From assembly GCA_965214795.1 (NCBI GenBank), contig OZ243976.1, forward strand, positions 868,001 to 932,000: a DNA stretch of 64,000 nt, given 5' to 3'. The position numbers and the translations under genes are program-made. This document shows, one piece after another, positions 7,476 through 16,113 of this stretch; the stretch's first letter is position 1, and every line of letters begins with the position of its first letter. The DNA is from JAJDXW01 sp965214795 (GTDB lineage Bacteria; Pseudomonadota; Gammaproteobacteria; HK1). Below the pieces are notes generated by a model. That model saw only the letters and a list, made by a program, of their open reading frames with translations. It was not told the origin of the DNA and searched no databases.

Positions 7476-8972
7476 ATGCCCGCTGACGACCCGGGCGCCG
7501 CCGGCGACGAGCCCGCCGAGCCGCAGGGCGGCGCCCGGACCACGGCTCGCACACCGCCCGAGGCCCCATCCCGGGCCCCGGCCAGAGCGTCGGCCCCGAC
7601 CACAGCCACGACGACGACGGCGAGGCGGGGGTTCCGGCGCCGTCCGGCCTCGCTCGGGGACGCGTTCCGGTTCTTCCTCCCGCTCATGCTCATGGCGGAG
7701 CTGATGATGATCTCGCACGCGGTCATCTCCGCCTTCCTCGCCCGCATGACCGACCCCGAGCCGATCCTCGCCGCGTACTCCATCGCGTTCTACTTCCACG
7801 CGACGCTCGGAAGCCCGATCTGGGCGTGCCAGTTCGTGGCGGTGTCCTTCATCCGGGACCGCGCCTCGATGTACCGGCTGCTCCTCTTCAGCCTCCAGGT
7901 GGCGGCCGCGATCTCCCTCGCCTTGTTCACGGTGGGCTTCACTCCGGCCGGCGACTGGCTCTTCCGGACCCTGTTCGGAGCCGGCCCGGAGGTCGCGGCC
8001 GCCGCCCAGCGCTGCACCCTCATCTTCACCTTCGTGATGCTGTTCGCAGTCGTGCGGTCGCTCGTCTACGGGCTGTTCATGGTCGAGCGGAAGACGCTCT
8101 ACGTGACCTTGGGGACGGTCGTCCGCCTCGCGGGGCTCACCGTCGTCCTCGCGGGGCTCACCCGGTTCGTCGAAGGCGCGGAGGTCGGCGCGATCGCCCT
8201 CGTCGCCTGCGTCGGCATCGAGACCGCGTTCGGGGTCGTCGTCGTGCGCCCGTTCTTCCGCCGGCTGCCGCCCGGGAGCCGCCCCCCGAGCTACCGGGAG
8301 CTCTGGAAGTTCTCATGGCCGATCATGATCATGCAGACGGCGGAGTCGGGCGTGATATTCACCGTCAACCTGTTCCTCGGGCGCCTCGCGCGGCCCGAGC
8401 TCGCCCTCGCCGCCTTCGGTCTGCTCGACAGCCTGATGCGGCTGCTCCTGAACCCGCTCCGCAACGTCATCCAGACCGTGCAGACCCTCGTCCGGTTCCG
8501 GCGCGACGTGGGGGTGATCGTGACGTTCGCGGCCATCGTGGGCGGAGGGTTCGCGGGGATGATGCTTCTCTTCCACCTCGATCGGGTCCGGACCTTCGCG
8601 CTCGAGGGGGTCATGGGGCTGCCGCCGCACATGGCGCAGTACGTGGCGCCCGCCCTCGCGTTCGGCTTCCTCCTCGCTCTCGCCATGGCGTGCGCCTCTC
8701 TCGCGCGGGGACTCCTCATCGCGGCCAAGCGCACGGGAGCGATCGCGATCGCCTCCGGGGTGCGGCTCCTCACGGTGGGGGCGATCGGGGGAGCGGCCCT
8801 CCTCCTCGGGATGACGAACGGCGCCCTGATCGGGATGTACGCCCTCATCGGCGCGTTCCTCGCCGAGTCGGCGGTGCTCCTCGCCCGCCTGCTGTGGATC
8901 GACCGGACCCTTGGGCCGCGCCGTCGCCGCCGCCCGCGCCACGGAACCGGTGCGGCGGAAGACGGGGCATGA
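7476..8972 (+). CDS. MOP-superfamily transporter resembling ANKH (progressive ankylosis protein)
   Basis: Polytopic membrane protein of about 498 residues with roughly 12 hydrophobic segments. After an ~65-residue Pro/Ala/Thr-rich N-terminus it starts FRFFLPLMLMAELMM. Two halves each begin with a similar segment (FFLPL..., then KFSWPIMIMQTAESG...NLFLGR), the internal symmetry of the multidrug/oligosaccharide/polysaccharide exporter (MOP) superfamily. From memory, the spacing of these segments (IAFYFH, FIRDR, WPIMIM, VNLFLGR, ARGLLIAA) fits the animal ANKH family better than MATE or MurJ; this needs a profile search. Start at ATG 7476 rather than GTG 7326. Its stop overlaps the start of the brxF relic by ATGA, so it probably shares that transcript. 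Substrate unknown; animal ANKH exports citrate, pyrophosphate and ATP. Confidence 0.7.
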   Translation: MPADDPGAAGDEPAEPQGGARTTARTPPEAPSRAPARASAPTTATTTTARRGFRRRPASLGDAFRFFLPLMLMAELMMISHAVISAFLARMTDPEPILAAYSIAFYFHATLGSPIWACQFVAVSFIRDRASMYRLLLFSLQVAAAISLALFTVGFTPAGDWLFRTLFGAGPEVAAAAQRCTLIFTFVMLFAVVRSLVYGLFMVERKTLYVTLGTVVRLAGLTVVLAGLTRFVEGAEVGAIALVACVGIETAFGVVVVRPFFRRLPPGSRPPSYRELWKFSWPIMIMQTAESGVIFTVNLFLGRLARPELALAAFGLLDSLMRLLLNPLRNVIQTVQTLVRFRRDVGVIVTFAAIVGGGFAGMMLLFHLDRVRTFALEGVMGLPPHMAQYVAPALAFGFLLALAMACASLARGLLIAAKRTGAIAIASGVRLLTVGAIGGAALLLGMTNGALIGMYALIGAFLAESAVLLARLLWIDRTLGPRRRRRPRHGTGAAEDGA

Positions 8973-9157
8973 CAAGGCATCTCTCCGAGGCGATGAACGA
9001 GAAGATCGGATACGCGGAGAGCCTCTACCATCGGCTCGTCCTCCTCGTGGGCGCAGACGGTTCGGGAAAAACCGCCGCCTTGCGGGACCTCGCCGAACGG
9101 ACCGGCGCCCCGCTCATCAACGTCGGTGTCGAACTCTCCCGCTTTCTTCTCGATTCA
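8969..9157 (+). pseudogene. brxF: brxF relic (BREX type 3 P-loop protein), truncated
   Basis: The first ~60 codons (MTRHLSEAMNEKIGYAESLY...) match what I know of BrxF, the small P-loop protein of BREX type 3 systems. They include the Walker A VGADGSGKTAAL and the following ERTGAPLINVGVELSRFLLD. After about base 9150 the similarity stops and the DNA continues, in another frame, as the middle of a DUF1156 methylase. A normal BrxF is roughly 150 residues, so this is a 5' fragment left by a deletion. The start overlaps the stop of the upstream transporter. Assignment rests on recall of the family and could be confirmed by a BrxF profile search. Confidence 0.72.
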
Positions 9158-9821
9158 GTATCTGAGCGGCGTCCACTATGTGGGCTCGCAGATTTCCGAG
9201 GTCTCTCCGAGATACAATCTCGGCAACAAGCTGTCCCGGCTGGTCAAGACCTTCGGCCATGCGCCGGCCCGGCAACCCTATGGCTGCGTCACGACCGCGA
9301 GCACCACGGCGTGTCTCGGCATTTCCGACAGGTCGGTGGACTACGTCTCCACCGATCCCCCGTTCGGCGAGAACACCTACTACGCCGATCTCGATTTCCT
9401 CGTCGAGTCCTGGCACGGAGTGCTGACCAACGCGGCGCCCGAGGCCATCGTCGACCACTTCAAGGGGAAGGGCCTGCCCGAATATCAGCGCCTCATGCAG
9501 CGATGCTTCGAGGAGTATCGGCGCGTCCTCAAGCCGGGCCGCTGGTACGTGCCCGACCCCAACAAGGCGGCCGACGTGGAGATGCGGCGCACGCGTACTC
9601 TTCTGCGCGACTTCGACGAATACCGCGAGTCCCCGCAGCGAAGGCTCAAGCTCTTCCGTCTCGAAGCGATACGCACGGGCTTCTTCAAGGCGTATCGGGA
9701 CCGGGATTATGCCACCATCATCGCGGTCGCCGAGAAGATCCCGGAGGCCGTTCTCCGGGAGAATCAGAAACTCTTGCTCTGGTACGACCAGGCGGTGACG
9801 CGCACGAGGAGCGATGCATGA
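9150..9821 (+). pseudogene. pglX: DUF1156 DNA methylase (PglX of BREX-3) relic with internal deletion
   Basis: The frame carries two blocks of the large DUF1156 adenine methylase. The first block is YLSGVHYVGSQISE to RRVLKPGRW and contains the catalytic-type DPPFG motif and NTYYADLDFLVESW. The second is the extreme C-terminus, YVPDPNKAADVEM to LLLWYDQAVTRT. In intact proteins several hundred residues separate the RVLKPGRW and WYVPDPNK motifs; here they are joined at the shared RW, so the middle has been deleted. The N-terminal half is also missing, replaced by the brxF fragment. The surviving frame could still give a ~220-residue protein but not a working methylase. The stop overlaps the ATG of the AAA ATPase gene. 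Confidence 0.75.
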
Positions 9822-10837
9822 CGATCACGAGACTGAAACTCGAACGGTTCACGGCCTTCGAGAGACTCGATTTCAGACCGTCCCCCGGCATCAACGTCCT
9901 CGTCGGCGCCAACGGGACCGGCAAGACCCACCTCATGAAGGTCATCTATGCCGCCTGTGACGTGAGCAAGACGGGAGTCGGAATTGCAGAAAAACTCATC
10001 CGCGTCTTCATGCCCTCCGGACGATCGATCGGTCGGCTCGTCAAGCGGCGAGGGACAAGCTCGCAGTGTGTCGCCCGGATTTACCGAGACCGCCGCAGTC
10101 TCCGCGTTTCCTTCTCCAACCACGCAACCGTGGCCGACTCGGCGACCGTCAAGGGTGCGAAGGGCTGGAACACCGATCCCATCGAAAGCGTCTACATACC
10201 CGTCAAAGAAATGCTTGCAAATGCGCCGGGGTTTCGTTCGCTGTATTCGCAACGCGAGGTCCATTTCGAGGAAATCTACGACGACATCATCGCTCGCGCC
10301 TATATACCGGTCTTGCGAGGGCCGGTGGATTCGGAGCGAAAGAGGCTGCTTGCCGTATTGCAAAAGACGCTCTCCGGCAAGGTCACCGTCAAGAAGGAAG
10401 AATTCTTCCTCCGCAACAAGGAGGGAAACCTGGAGTTCACACTGCTCGCGGAGGGAATGCGCAAGCTTTGCCTTCTATGGCTTCTGATTCGCAACGGAAC
10501 CCTGCGCGAAGGCGCGACGCTCTTTTGGGACGAGCCGGAAACCAACCTGAACCCCGGGCTTTTCCGCCCGGTGATCGAAATTCTCCATGAATTGCAACGT
10601 GCTGGCGTCCAGATGTTCATCGCCACCCATGACTACGCGATTCTCAAGAATCTGGATCTGCAGAAACGGGAGGGAGACGCGCTCGCCTTTCACTCTCTCT
10701 ACCGTGAGTCCGACAGCGGCGAGATCGCCTGCCATGAGGCGCATACCTATTCGGACATCCATCCGAACGCCATCGCGGATGCCTTCACCGATCTGTACGA
10801 CCGCGAGGTCAGGCGCAGTCTCGCAGGACACGGCTGA
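9818..10837 (+). CDS. OLD-like AAA ATPase of a candidate two-gene defence module
   Basis: P-loop ATPase of 339 residues in the AAA_21/AAA_15 (ABC-like, OLD-related) group. It opens with ITRLKLERFTAFERLDF and the Walker A GANGTGKT (residues 30-37), has an ABC-signature-like LAEGMRKL, Walker B ATLFWDEPETNLNP, and the switch histidine in FIATHDYAIL. No TOPRIM or other nuclease domain is fused. The start ATG overlaps the pglX relic stop (ATGCATGA) and the stop overlaps the next gene (ATGA), so the three are translationally coupled. GC content is visibly below that of the surrounding genes. Such ATPases partner with nucleases in anti-phage systems (Septu, Gabija, PARIS use related ATPases); function here is inferred from architecture and context. 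Confidence 0.85.
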   Translation: MTITRLKLERFTAFERLDFRPSPGINVLVGANGTGKTHLMKVIYAACDVSKTGVGIAEKLIRVFMPSGRSIGRLVKRRGTSSQCVARIYRDRRSLRVSFSNHATVADSATVKGAKGWNTDPIESVYIPVKEMLANAPGFRSLYSQREVHFEEIYDDIIARAYIPVLRGPVDSERKRLLAVLQKTLSGKVTVKKEEFFLRNKEGNLEFTLLAEGMRKLCLLWLLIRNGTLREGATLFWDEPETNLNPGLFRPVIEILHELQRAGVQMFIATHDYAILKNLDLQKREGDALAFHSLYRESDSGEIACHEAHTYSDIHPNAIADAFTDLYDREVRRSLAGHG

Positions 10838-11343
10838 TGACCGCGCTGACGGAAGGCAACCTCCGGATCACGTTTCCTCGTACTTCCAGGGCCAGGAAAT
10901 TCGACGACCCGTTACATGGGTTGTCCCACTGCATGAAAGCCGTGGATTTCATCGTCGAGGAAGCCGATCGCATATTGTTCATCGAATTCAAGGACCCGGA
11001 ACATCCCCGCGCGAGGAAAAGGGAGAAGAAGATGTTCATCCGCGAATTCCTTTCCGGCGATCTGGATGAAGATCTCAAATACAAGTACCGCGATTCCTTC
11101 CTTTATCAATGGGCGTCCGGCGACATCGCCAAACCGATCCATTACTGGGTCATCGTCGCCATCGACGCTTTGACGGAGGCCGAGCTTCTCGCGCGAACGG
11201 AAGACCTGAAACGCAAGCTCCCGCTGAACGGACCGGCCACCGGAGGGTGGAAACGGCCGATCGTGAAGGGCTGTACGGTGTTCAACCTCCGGACGTGGAA
11301 CCGAACCCTGCCTCGCTACCCGGTATCACGGATTCCAACGTAA
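10837..11343 (+). CDS. Small PD-(D/E)XK-like putative nuclease partner
   Basis: Protein of 168 residues, not assigned to a named family. The stretch AVDFIVEEADRILFIEFKDP has an Asp (37) followed 13 residues later by ExK (Glu50-x-Lys52) on predicted strands, the arrangement of a PD-(D/E)XK nuclease core. A lysine/arginine-rich helix follows, and a later strand block (IHYWVIVAIDAL) fits the same fold. It starts within the stop of the AAA ATPase (ATGA overlap), so the two are made together. Lower GC than the flanks, as for its partner. It could be the effector of a two-component defence module. Catalytic activity is inferred from three residues only and is unproven. Confidence 0.7.
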   Translation: MTALTEGNLRITFPRTSRARKFDDPLHGLSHCMKAVDFIVEEADRILFIEFKDPEHPRARKREKKMFIREFLSGDLDEDLKYKYRDSFLYQWASGDIAKPIHYWVIVAIDALTEAELLARTEDLKRKLPLNGPATGGWKRPIVKGCTVFNLRTWNRTLPRYPVSRIPT

Positions 11344-11586
11344 CCGAAGCCGGCTCGGTGCCTGACTGGCGCGACCGGATACTGAGGGAGTTCACGCCTC
11401 ACCTTTCGGGGTTCGTTTTGGGCGGAGGATTTCGGATAACTTGTTGATTATCTGGACAAAATGGCCTCACGCGTGGTAGAATGTCAGGTATTCCGACTGG
11501 ACATTCAACTGAATCACGGGAGGCCCTATCTTGGATCGTGGCACAAGCCGGCGCACGATGCCATCGTTAGCCTTGTCCAATGACAC

Positions 11587-11760
11587 ATGAGCCTGAAGAA
11601 GTTCGCCGCCATCCAGATGGCCGACATCCATGTGCCGACCGCCGACCGGCGCCACCTGGTGCTGGCGCGCCATACCCAGCCGAGCCAGGACCACGAATTG
11701 CTCCTGCGCCAGCTCGACTTGACATTGCCGAAGCAACCCGCGCCGAAGCTGCTGTCCTGA
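11587..11760 (+). pseudogene. Transposase C-terminal fragment (IS4/IS1634-like)
   Basis: A 57-codon frame, MSLKKFAAIQMADIHVPTAD continuing to a stop at 11760, looks like the C-terminal end of an IS4-superfamily transposase (the VPTAD, HTQP and LTLPKQPAP motifs are typical of that tail). The rest of the insertion sequence is not present. It marks the right edge of the island that holds the BREX relic and the AAA/nuclease pair. The exact IS family is uncertain. I see no gene in 11344-11586; that stretch is noticeably richer in A and T. Confidence 0.6.
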
Positions 11761-11948
11761 AGCCCCGCTGGGGGCCTCCCGGGTCGCGCCGTGTAGTGCC
11801 GACCTTTGTGGGTCCGATCACGGAAAATCAATGCGTTACCATCCCCCAATATGCCGAGTTGGCGAAGTCGGGGTAGTCCGCGGACGCGGTCGCAGCATGG
11901 CGGGTAGCGGCAAACTCGGGGACGGTGAGGACCGGGGCAGCGGGGGGA

Positions 11949-12965
11949 TCAGCGGTGGCCGAGGGACTGGATGGTGTCGTGGAGGCTTCGGGGGATGGTG
12001 ATGCCCTCGGTGGGGGTACGCCGGCGGGCCGCGTAGCGGCGGTCGGAGGGGAGGCGGGCACCTTCCTGCTCGAGGATCCGGGCGAACAGGGCTTCGGCGT
12101 GGCGAACGGGGTTGCCGCCGACGCTGCACTTGGCGGGGTCGATCGCGAGCACGAGCTCGCCGCCCCGGGGCGGGCCGCCGTCTCCCGGGTCCACCTCGCT
12201 CGCCTCGAAGCTGAAGAGATCGCCGACCAGCGCCCCCGCAAGCAGCTCGATCATGAGGGCGATGGACGCTCCCTTGTAGCCCCCGAACGGAAGCTGCGCA
12301 CCGGCGAGCGCCGCCGCCGGGTCCGTCGTCGGATGGCCGCCGGCGTCGATCCCCCACCCCTCCGGGATCGGCTTCCCGTCGCGCTGGTGGAGCATGATCT
12401 CGCCGCGCGCGCTCGCGCTCGAAGCCTGGTCGAAGACCAGCGGCGGCCGCCCCCCGTCGCGCGGCCACGCGAACGACATCGGGTTGGTGCCGTAGATCGG
12501 CTTCGTGCCCCCGGCCGGCGCGACGTAGGCCATCGCGGCCACGAACGCGAAGCCGACGAGCCCGCGCTCCGCGAGCGCCTCCGTCTCCGGCCAGAGGGCC
12601 GCGAAGTGGTGGGTGTTGGTGACCGCGAGGGCCGCGATCCCCTGCTCGCGGGCGAGGGCGACGAGCGGCTCGCGACCCGCCTCGAGGGCGAGCGGGGCGA
12701 ACCCGTCGCACCCGTCCACCTTCACCACCCCGGGCGCAAGCCGCTCCACCTTCGGCTCGGCGACCGCGTTCACCTTGCCGGAGCGGATCGACGCGATGTA
12801 CCCCGGCACCCGGAACAGGCCGTGCGACTTGCATTCGTCGCGCTCCGCCGCGGTCACCGTGTCGGCGACGGCCCGGGTCTGCGCGGGCGATCCGCCGTTC
12901 GCGAGGAACGTCTCGGTCGCGAGCGCGCGCACCTCGTCCAGGGTCAACCGAACCGATTCGCTCAT
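11949..12965 (-). CDS. Ldh family malate/L-lactate-type dehydrogenase (Ldh2)
   Basis: NAD(P)-dependent oxidoreductase of the LDH2/MDG2 fold (338 residues), a family that includes malate, L-sulfolactate, ureidoglycolate and delta1-piperideine-2-carboxylate reductases. Family hallmarks are visible: KSHGLFRVPGYI, the nucleotide-site TNTHHFAALWPETEA, YGTNPMSFAWP, and PFGGYKGASIALMIELLAG. Start at ATG 12965 (MSESVRLTLDEV), overlapping the stop of the upstream luciferase-like gene by ATGA, so the two form an operon. The substrate is unknown. The frame extends far upstream in the minus direction only as a shadow of the neighbour. Confidence 0.92.
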   Translation of the reverse strand: MSESVRLTLDEVRALATETFLANGGSPAQTRAVADTVTAAERDECKSHGLFRVPGYIASIRSGKVNAVAEPKVERLAPGVVKVDGCDGFAPLALEAGREPLVALAREQGIAALAVTNTHHFAALWPETEALAERGLVGFAFVAAMAYVAPAGGTKPIYGTNPMSFAWPRDGGRPPLVFDQASSASARGEIMLHQRDGKPIPEGWGIDAGGHPTTDPAAALAGAQLPFGGYKGASIALMIELLAGALVGDLFSFEASEVDPGDGGPPRGGELVLAIDPAKCSVGGNPVRHAEALFARILEQEGARLPSDRRYAARRRTPTEGITIPRSLHDTIQSLGHR

Positions 12966-14035
12966 GGGATCGGGCCCTCCCGGCCGCCGCCGAACCCGGG
13001 TTTCACCTCCCGGGCGAGGATGCGAAGGCTCTCGAGGGTCGTGGCCTCGTCGAGCCGGCCGCCCGGATTGAGCTCGGCGACGACGCCGTCGATGCCGAGA
13101 ACGTCGCGGAGCTCCTCGACGCGCGCGGCGACCTCCACCGCCGAGCCCACGATGGCCCGGTTCTCGAGGATGTCGTCGTAGTCGAGGGAGGCGAGGCGGG
13201 CGGCCGTCGCGTACCGCGGGGAGTCCGGCGGGTCGCCCCGGCGGGCCGCGTCGCTCGCCACCAGCTCGCTCTGGCGCTTGAAGTAGTGGACGAGGGTGTC
13301 CCGCGCCTCCTCGCGCGCCGCGCCGCCGGTCGCCCCCGCGTGCAGGGGGAGTCGAAGGAAGGCGCTCGGATGGCCGGGATGGCCGGCCTCGCGCCACGCG
13401 GCCCGGTACGTCGCGAGCTGCGCGGCGAGCTCGTCCAGGCTGTCGCCGCGAAGGCCGACGAAGATGGGAAGCCCGTCCGCACCGACCCGCGGGAAGGTCT
13501 CCCCGCGGGTCGCGGCCATGCGAAGCGGCGGGTGCGGCTGCTGCCGAGGAGCCGGGCAGAGAAGTGCATCGCGCACCCGGTAGAACTCCCCCTCGAAGCT
13601 GAACCGCCGCCCGCTCCAGGCCCGGCGCAAGATCTCGAGGCTCTCGTCGAACCGCCCCTGGCTCTGCGCATACGGTACCGCGTAGCCCTCGTAGAACCAG
13701 GTGAAGCCGCTTCGCCCCACCCCGAGGTCGACCCGCCCCCCGCTCACATGGTCGAGGGTCGCGATCTCCTCCGCGATGCGAACCGGATGGTTGAGCGGCA
13801 GCACGTACACCGCGAATCCGATCCGGATCCGGCGGGTGCGGCCCGCGATTGCGGCTGCGAGGGTGATCGGCGAGGAGAGCACCGAGCGGTCCGGCACGAA
13901 GTGGAACTCCGCGAGCCAAGCCGAATCCAGCCCCCAGGCGTCCGCCGCCTCGGCAAGGGCGAGACCTTCCCGGAACGCATCCGCCTCGCTGCCCCCGGCA
14001 CGGGTCGCGAACTCCATGAACATCCCGAACTGCAT
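12962..14035 (-). CDS. LLM class flavin-dependent oxidoreductase
   Basis: Bacterial luciferase-like monooxygenase (357 residues), a TIM-barrel FMN-dependent enzyme. Typical elements are the start MQFGMFMEFAT, LDSAWLAEFHFVPDR, the LPLNHPVRIAEEIATLDHVSGGRVDLGVGRS-type signature (split here as LPLNHPVRIAEE and SGGRVDLGVGR), and a C-terminal segment ending in FGGG. These enzymes use reduced FMN from a separate reductase, which is not adjacent. It lies directly upstream of, and overlaps, the Ldh2 gene, suggesting a shared degradative pathway. Substrate not deducible. Confidence 0.92.
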   Translation of the reverse strand: MQFGMFMEFATRAGGSEADAFREGLALAEAADAWGLDSAWLAEFHFVPDRSVLSSPITLAAAIAGRTRRIRIGFAVYVLPLNHPVRIAEEIATLDHVSGGRVDLGVGRSGFTWFYEGYAVPYAQSQGRFDESLEILRRAWSGRRFSFEGEFYRVRDALLCPAPRQQPHPPLRMAATRGETFPRVGADGLPIFVGLRGDSLDELAAQLATYRAAWREAGHPGHPSAFLRLPLHAGATGGAAREEARDTLVHYFKRQSELVASDAARRGDPPDSPRYATAARLASLDYDDILENRAIVGSAVEVAARVEELRDVLGIDGVVAELNPGGRLDEATTLESLRILAREVKPGFGGGREGPIP

Positions 14036-14398
14036 GGATCCCGACTACTCCTTGCTACTTCTTATCTCCACCCGAAACCGCGCGCTTCCCGGGCAGCCAT
14101 CCCGCTCGGGGCGTTCACCGCAGTCACCGCGGTGGCGGCTCTCCCCGCCCAGGCCCCGACCCCGGCCCCGGAAGTCCGCTCAGGCGGGTCCGCGGCACGG
14201 CGGCCCGACGAAATGGCCCGCAGGGCAAGGCAAATTCGTTCCCGGCCTTCCTCGATGACCACCGGTGAGTATATCGTATTGATTCGACAACTTATTTTTC
14301 GGTCTCCATCAACTTCGGACCACCAGATCGTCAGTTGACGTGACTATTCGAATTCGCGAATGAACGAATCAGCCTTGGCCCGCAGGGCGGGGGACTGG
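14036..14398. other. Intergenic region, no gene seen
   Basis: No supported ORF. The part near 14260-14350 is locally AT-rich (for example TATATCGTATTGATTCGACA), probably regulatory or a relic of inserted DNA. Confidence 0.5.
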
Positions 14399-14923
14399 TC
14401 ATCCTGCTTTGCAACCTCCGACCGTTGCGGTGCCGCTGCGTCGCTTGGCTCGCCCCGCAAGAGCGTTGTCCGTGCCCGGATTCGAGCCGCGAATGATCTG
14501 TAAAGACGATTCGGGGGATTCCGGTCGGTGCCCAGGACGGGAAGCCTTGACCACCGCGGACGGCATGTCGGGGCTTTCGGGATTGACGGTCACGCACCGC
14601 CTTCTCGGGTTGACGACCAGGTCCATGTCTTCCATGGGTATGGAGCCGAGAAGGACACTGTCTCCGAGGACGAGGGCGCCGGTGAAACAGGAGCGGTTCG
14701 CAAATCGGACCCGAACCGGGCCGACGTACGGAACCGGCAGATGCCTTCCGTCCGCCGTCGCAACCTCTCTCTTCTCCAGCTCCGCGAGGTCCAGTTGAAC
14801 GGCGATATGCTCCGGAATGCAGAGCGTGATCGCGCCGGTATCGACCAGCGCGCTCACCTGGAGCGAAGCGAGCTCGCTCCGTCCCGGATTCGACAGGTCC
14901 ACTTCCGCGTGGATCAGTCCCAT
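14399..14923 (-). CDS. Clan AA (retropepsin-like) aspartic protease
   Basis: Single-domain pepsin-like protease fold. The active-site loop VSALVDTGAITLCIPEHIA carries the DTGA motif around residues 28-31, and the protein ends its core at MDLVVNP...VTVNPESP. Bacterial members of this small family are usually about 120 residues; this frame runs ~55 residues further after PSAVVK with low-complexity sequence, suggesting readthrough into non-coding DNA after loss of the original stop, or a 3' alteration. Enzymes of this type act as homodimers. Role unknown. Confidence 0.78.
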   Translation of the reverse strand: MGLIHAEVDLSNPGRSELASLQVSALVDTGAITLCIPEHIAVQLDLAELEKREVATADGRHLPVPYVGPVRVRFANRSCFTGALVLGDSVLLGSIPMEDMDLVVNPRRRCVTVNPESPDMPSAVVKASRPGHRPESPESSLQIIRGSNPGTDNALAGRAKRRSGTATVGGCKAG

Positions 14924-14976
14924 GGCCCTCTCCCCAGGTCCCCTCGATACCGGCGGCGGCCCGCGAACGAGCCGGT

Positions 14977-15984
14977 TCAGATCCGTGTCGCGGTCATGAT
15001 GCTGTTGCCCTCGCCGATCCGGTGGCGCTCGATGTCACGGAAGCCCGCCGCGGCGAGCCACTCGCGGTGCTCGGCCTCGGTGTACGCCCGCCCGTGGTCG
15101 TAGATGTTGATGAAGACGAAGTTGAACGCCACCGATTCGGGCGGCCCGAGCCGCGAGTCGTCCAGCATCCTTCCCATGATGTAGATGCGCCCGCCCGGAG
15201 CGAGGGCCCCGCCGACGTTGACGAGCGCCTGCGCCGCATCCTCCATGGAGAGGACCTGCACGAAGGCCCGGAGCACCGCCGCGTCACAGGGTCCGGCGGG
15301 CGGGACGGGCGGCTCCTCCACGAGGTTGCACGGGAGGGTCCCGATGCGGTCCGCGAGTCCCGCCTCGTCAATGAACTCGGAGGTGATGGGGGTCACCGAA
15401 GGCAGGTCCGCCACCGTCGCCCGCAGGTCCGGAAACGCCCGGCACATGCCGACCGCGATACCCCCCGAACCGCCGCCGGCGTCGAGCAGGTGGCGGTAGC
15501 CGGAGAAGTCGAAGTCGCGGCGGAGCTTGCGCGCGGAGGCGCGCGCCGCGGCATCGAGGCCGCGGAAGAACGAACGAAGCGCATCCGGCGACATGGCCGC
15601 GAAATCGTGCTTCGCCTGTGGGGCGCCGGCCCGGACCGTGTCCGCGGTCCGCAGGGCCGCGCTCCAGAGGTCGGAATAGACCTCGTGGTTGCTCCCGATG
15701 TAGTCCTTCGACCCGCGCACGAGGAAGCGGTCCGCCTCCGGGGTGTTGGAGAAGAGGCCGTTCTCCACGGTCAGGAGGCCGGCGGACGCCAGGGCATGGA
15801 GGACCGTGTCGAGCAGCTCCGGGCGCACCTCCATCTCGCGGGCGAGGGTGGCCGCGTCCTTCGGTCCCCCGGCAAGCGGGGTGAAGACGTCGAGCCGGAT
15901 CCCCGCGAGGAAGGCGAACCCCGGATAGACGGAGTTGACGAGCCGGTTGATGGTGTCGGGACGCACCCGGGACGGCTTGCTCAT
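14977..15984 (-). CDS. SAM-dependent O-methyltransferase (class II / plant-type fold)
   Basis: Methyltransferase of 335 residues with an N-terminal helical dimerisation/winged-helix domain (LVNSVYPGFAFLAGIRLDVF, VRPELLDTVLHALASAGLL) and a C-terminal Rossmann domain. The SAM loop is LLDAGGGSGGIAVGM, followed by ATVADLPSV and the LAPGGRIYIMGRML strand. This layout is that of the hydroxyneurosporene/caffeate O-methyltransferase family. Start set at ATG 15984 (MSKPSRVRPD) instead of an upstream low-complexity extension. It precedes no obvious partner; the enoyl-CoA hydratase gene is upstream on the same strand with a 130-bp gap. Substrate unknown. Confidence 0.9.
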   Translation of the reverse strand: MSKPSRVRPDTINRLVNSVYPGFAFLAGIRLDVFTPLAGGPKDAATLAREMEVRPELLDTVLHALASAGLLTVENGLFSNTPEADRFLVRGSKDYIGSNHEVYSDLWSAALRTADTVRAGAPQAKHDFAAMSPDALRSFFRGLDAAARASARKLRRDFDFSGYRHLLDAGGGSGGIAVGMCRAFPDLRATVADLPSVTPITSEFIDEAGLADRIGTLPCNLVEEPPVPPAGPCDAAVLRAFVQVLSMEDAAQALVNVGGALAPGGRIYIMGRMLDDSRLGPPESVAFNFVFINIYDHGRAYTEAEHREWLAAAGFRDIERHRIGEGNSIMTATRI

Positions 15985-16113
15985 GGCACCGACCCTGGGA
16001 GGGGCCCGGGCCCGGACGGCCCCCCGGCGCGGGAGAGCGGGCGGGCCGCCGGGCCTTCGCCGCCGCACCGGCGGACCCGGCCGCGGCCGAGGGGCGATGC
16101 CCGCCGGACGAGC

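Noticed and set aside
7826..10837. 1003-residue plus-strand ORF spanning the transporter and the AAA gene
   Set aside because: Its first ~380 codons are an out-of-frame shadow of the transporter. The real parts are the brxF relic from 8969 and the AAA ATPase from 9818; the stretch between is out of frame with pglX.
11467..11849. Minus-strand ORFs opposite the transposase fragment
   Set aside because: They are antisense to the recognisable transposase tail and show no domain.
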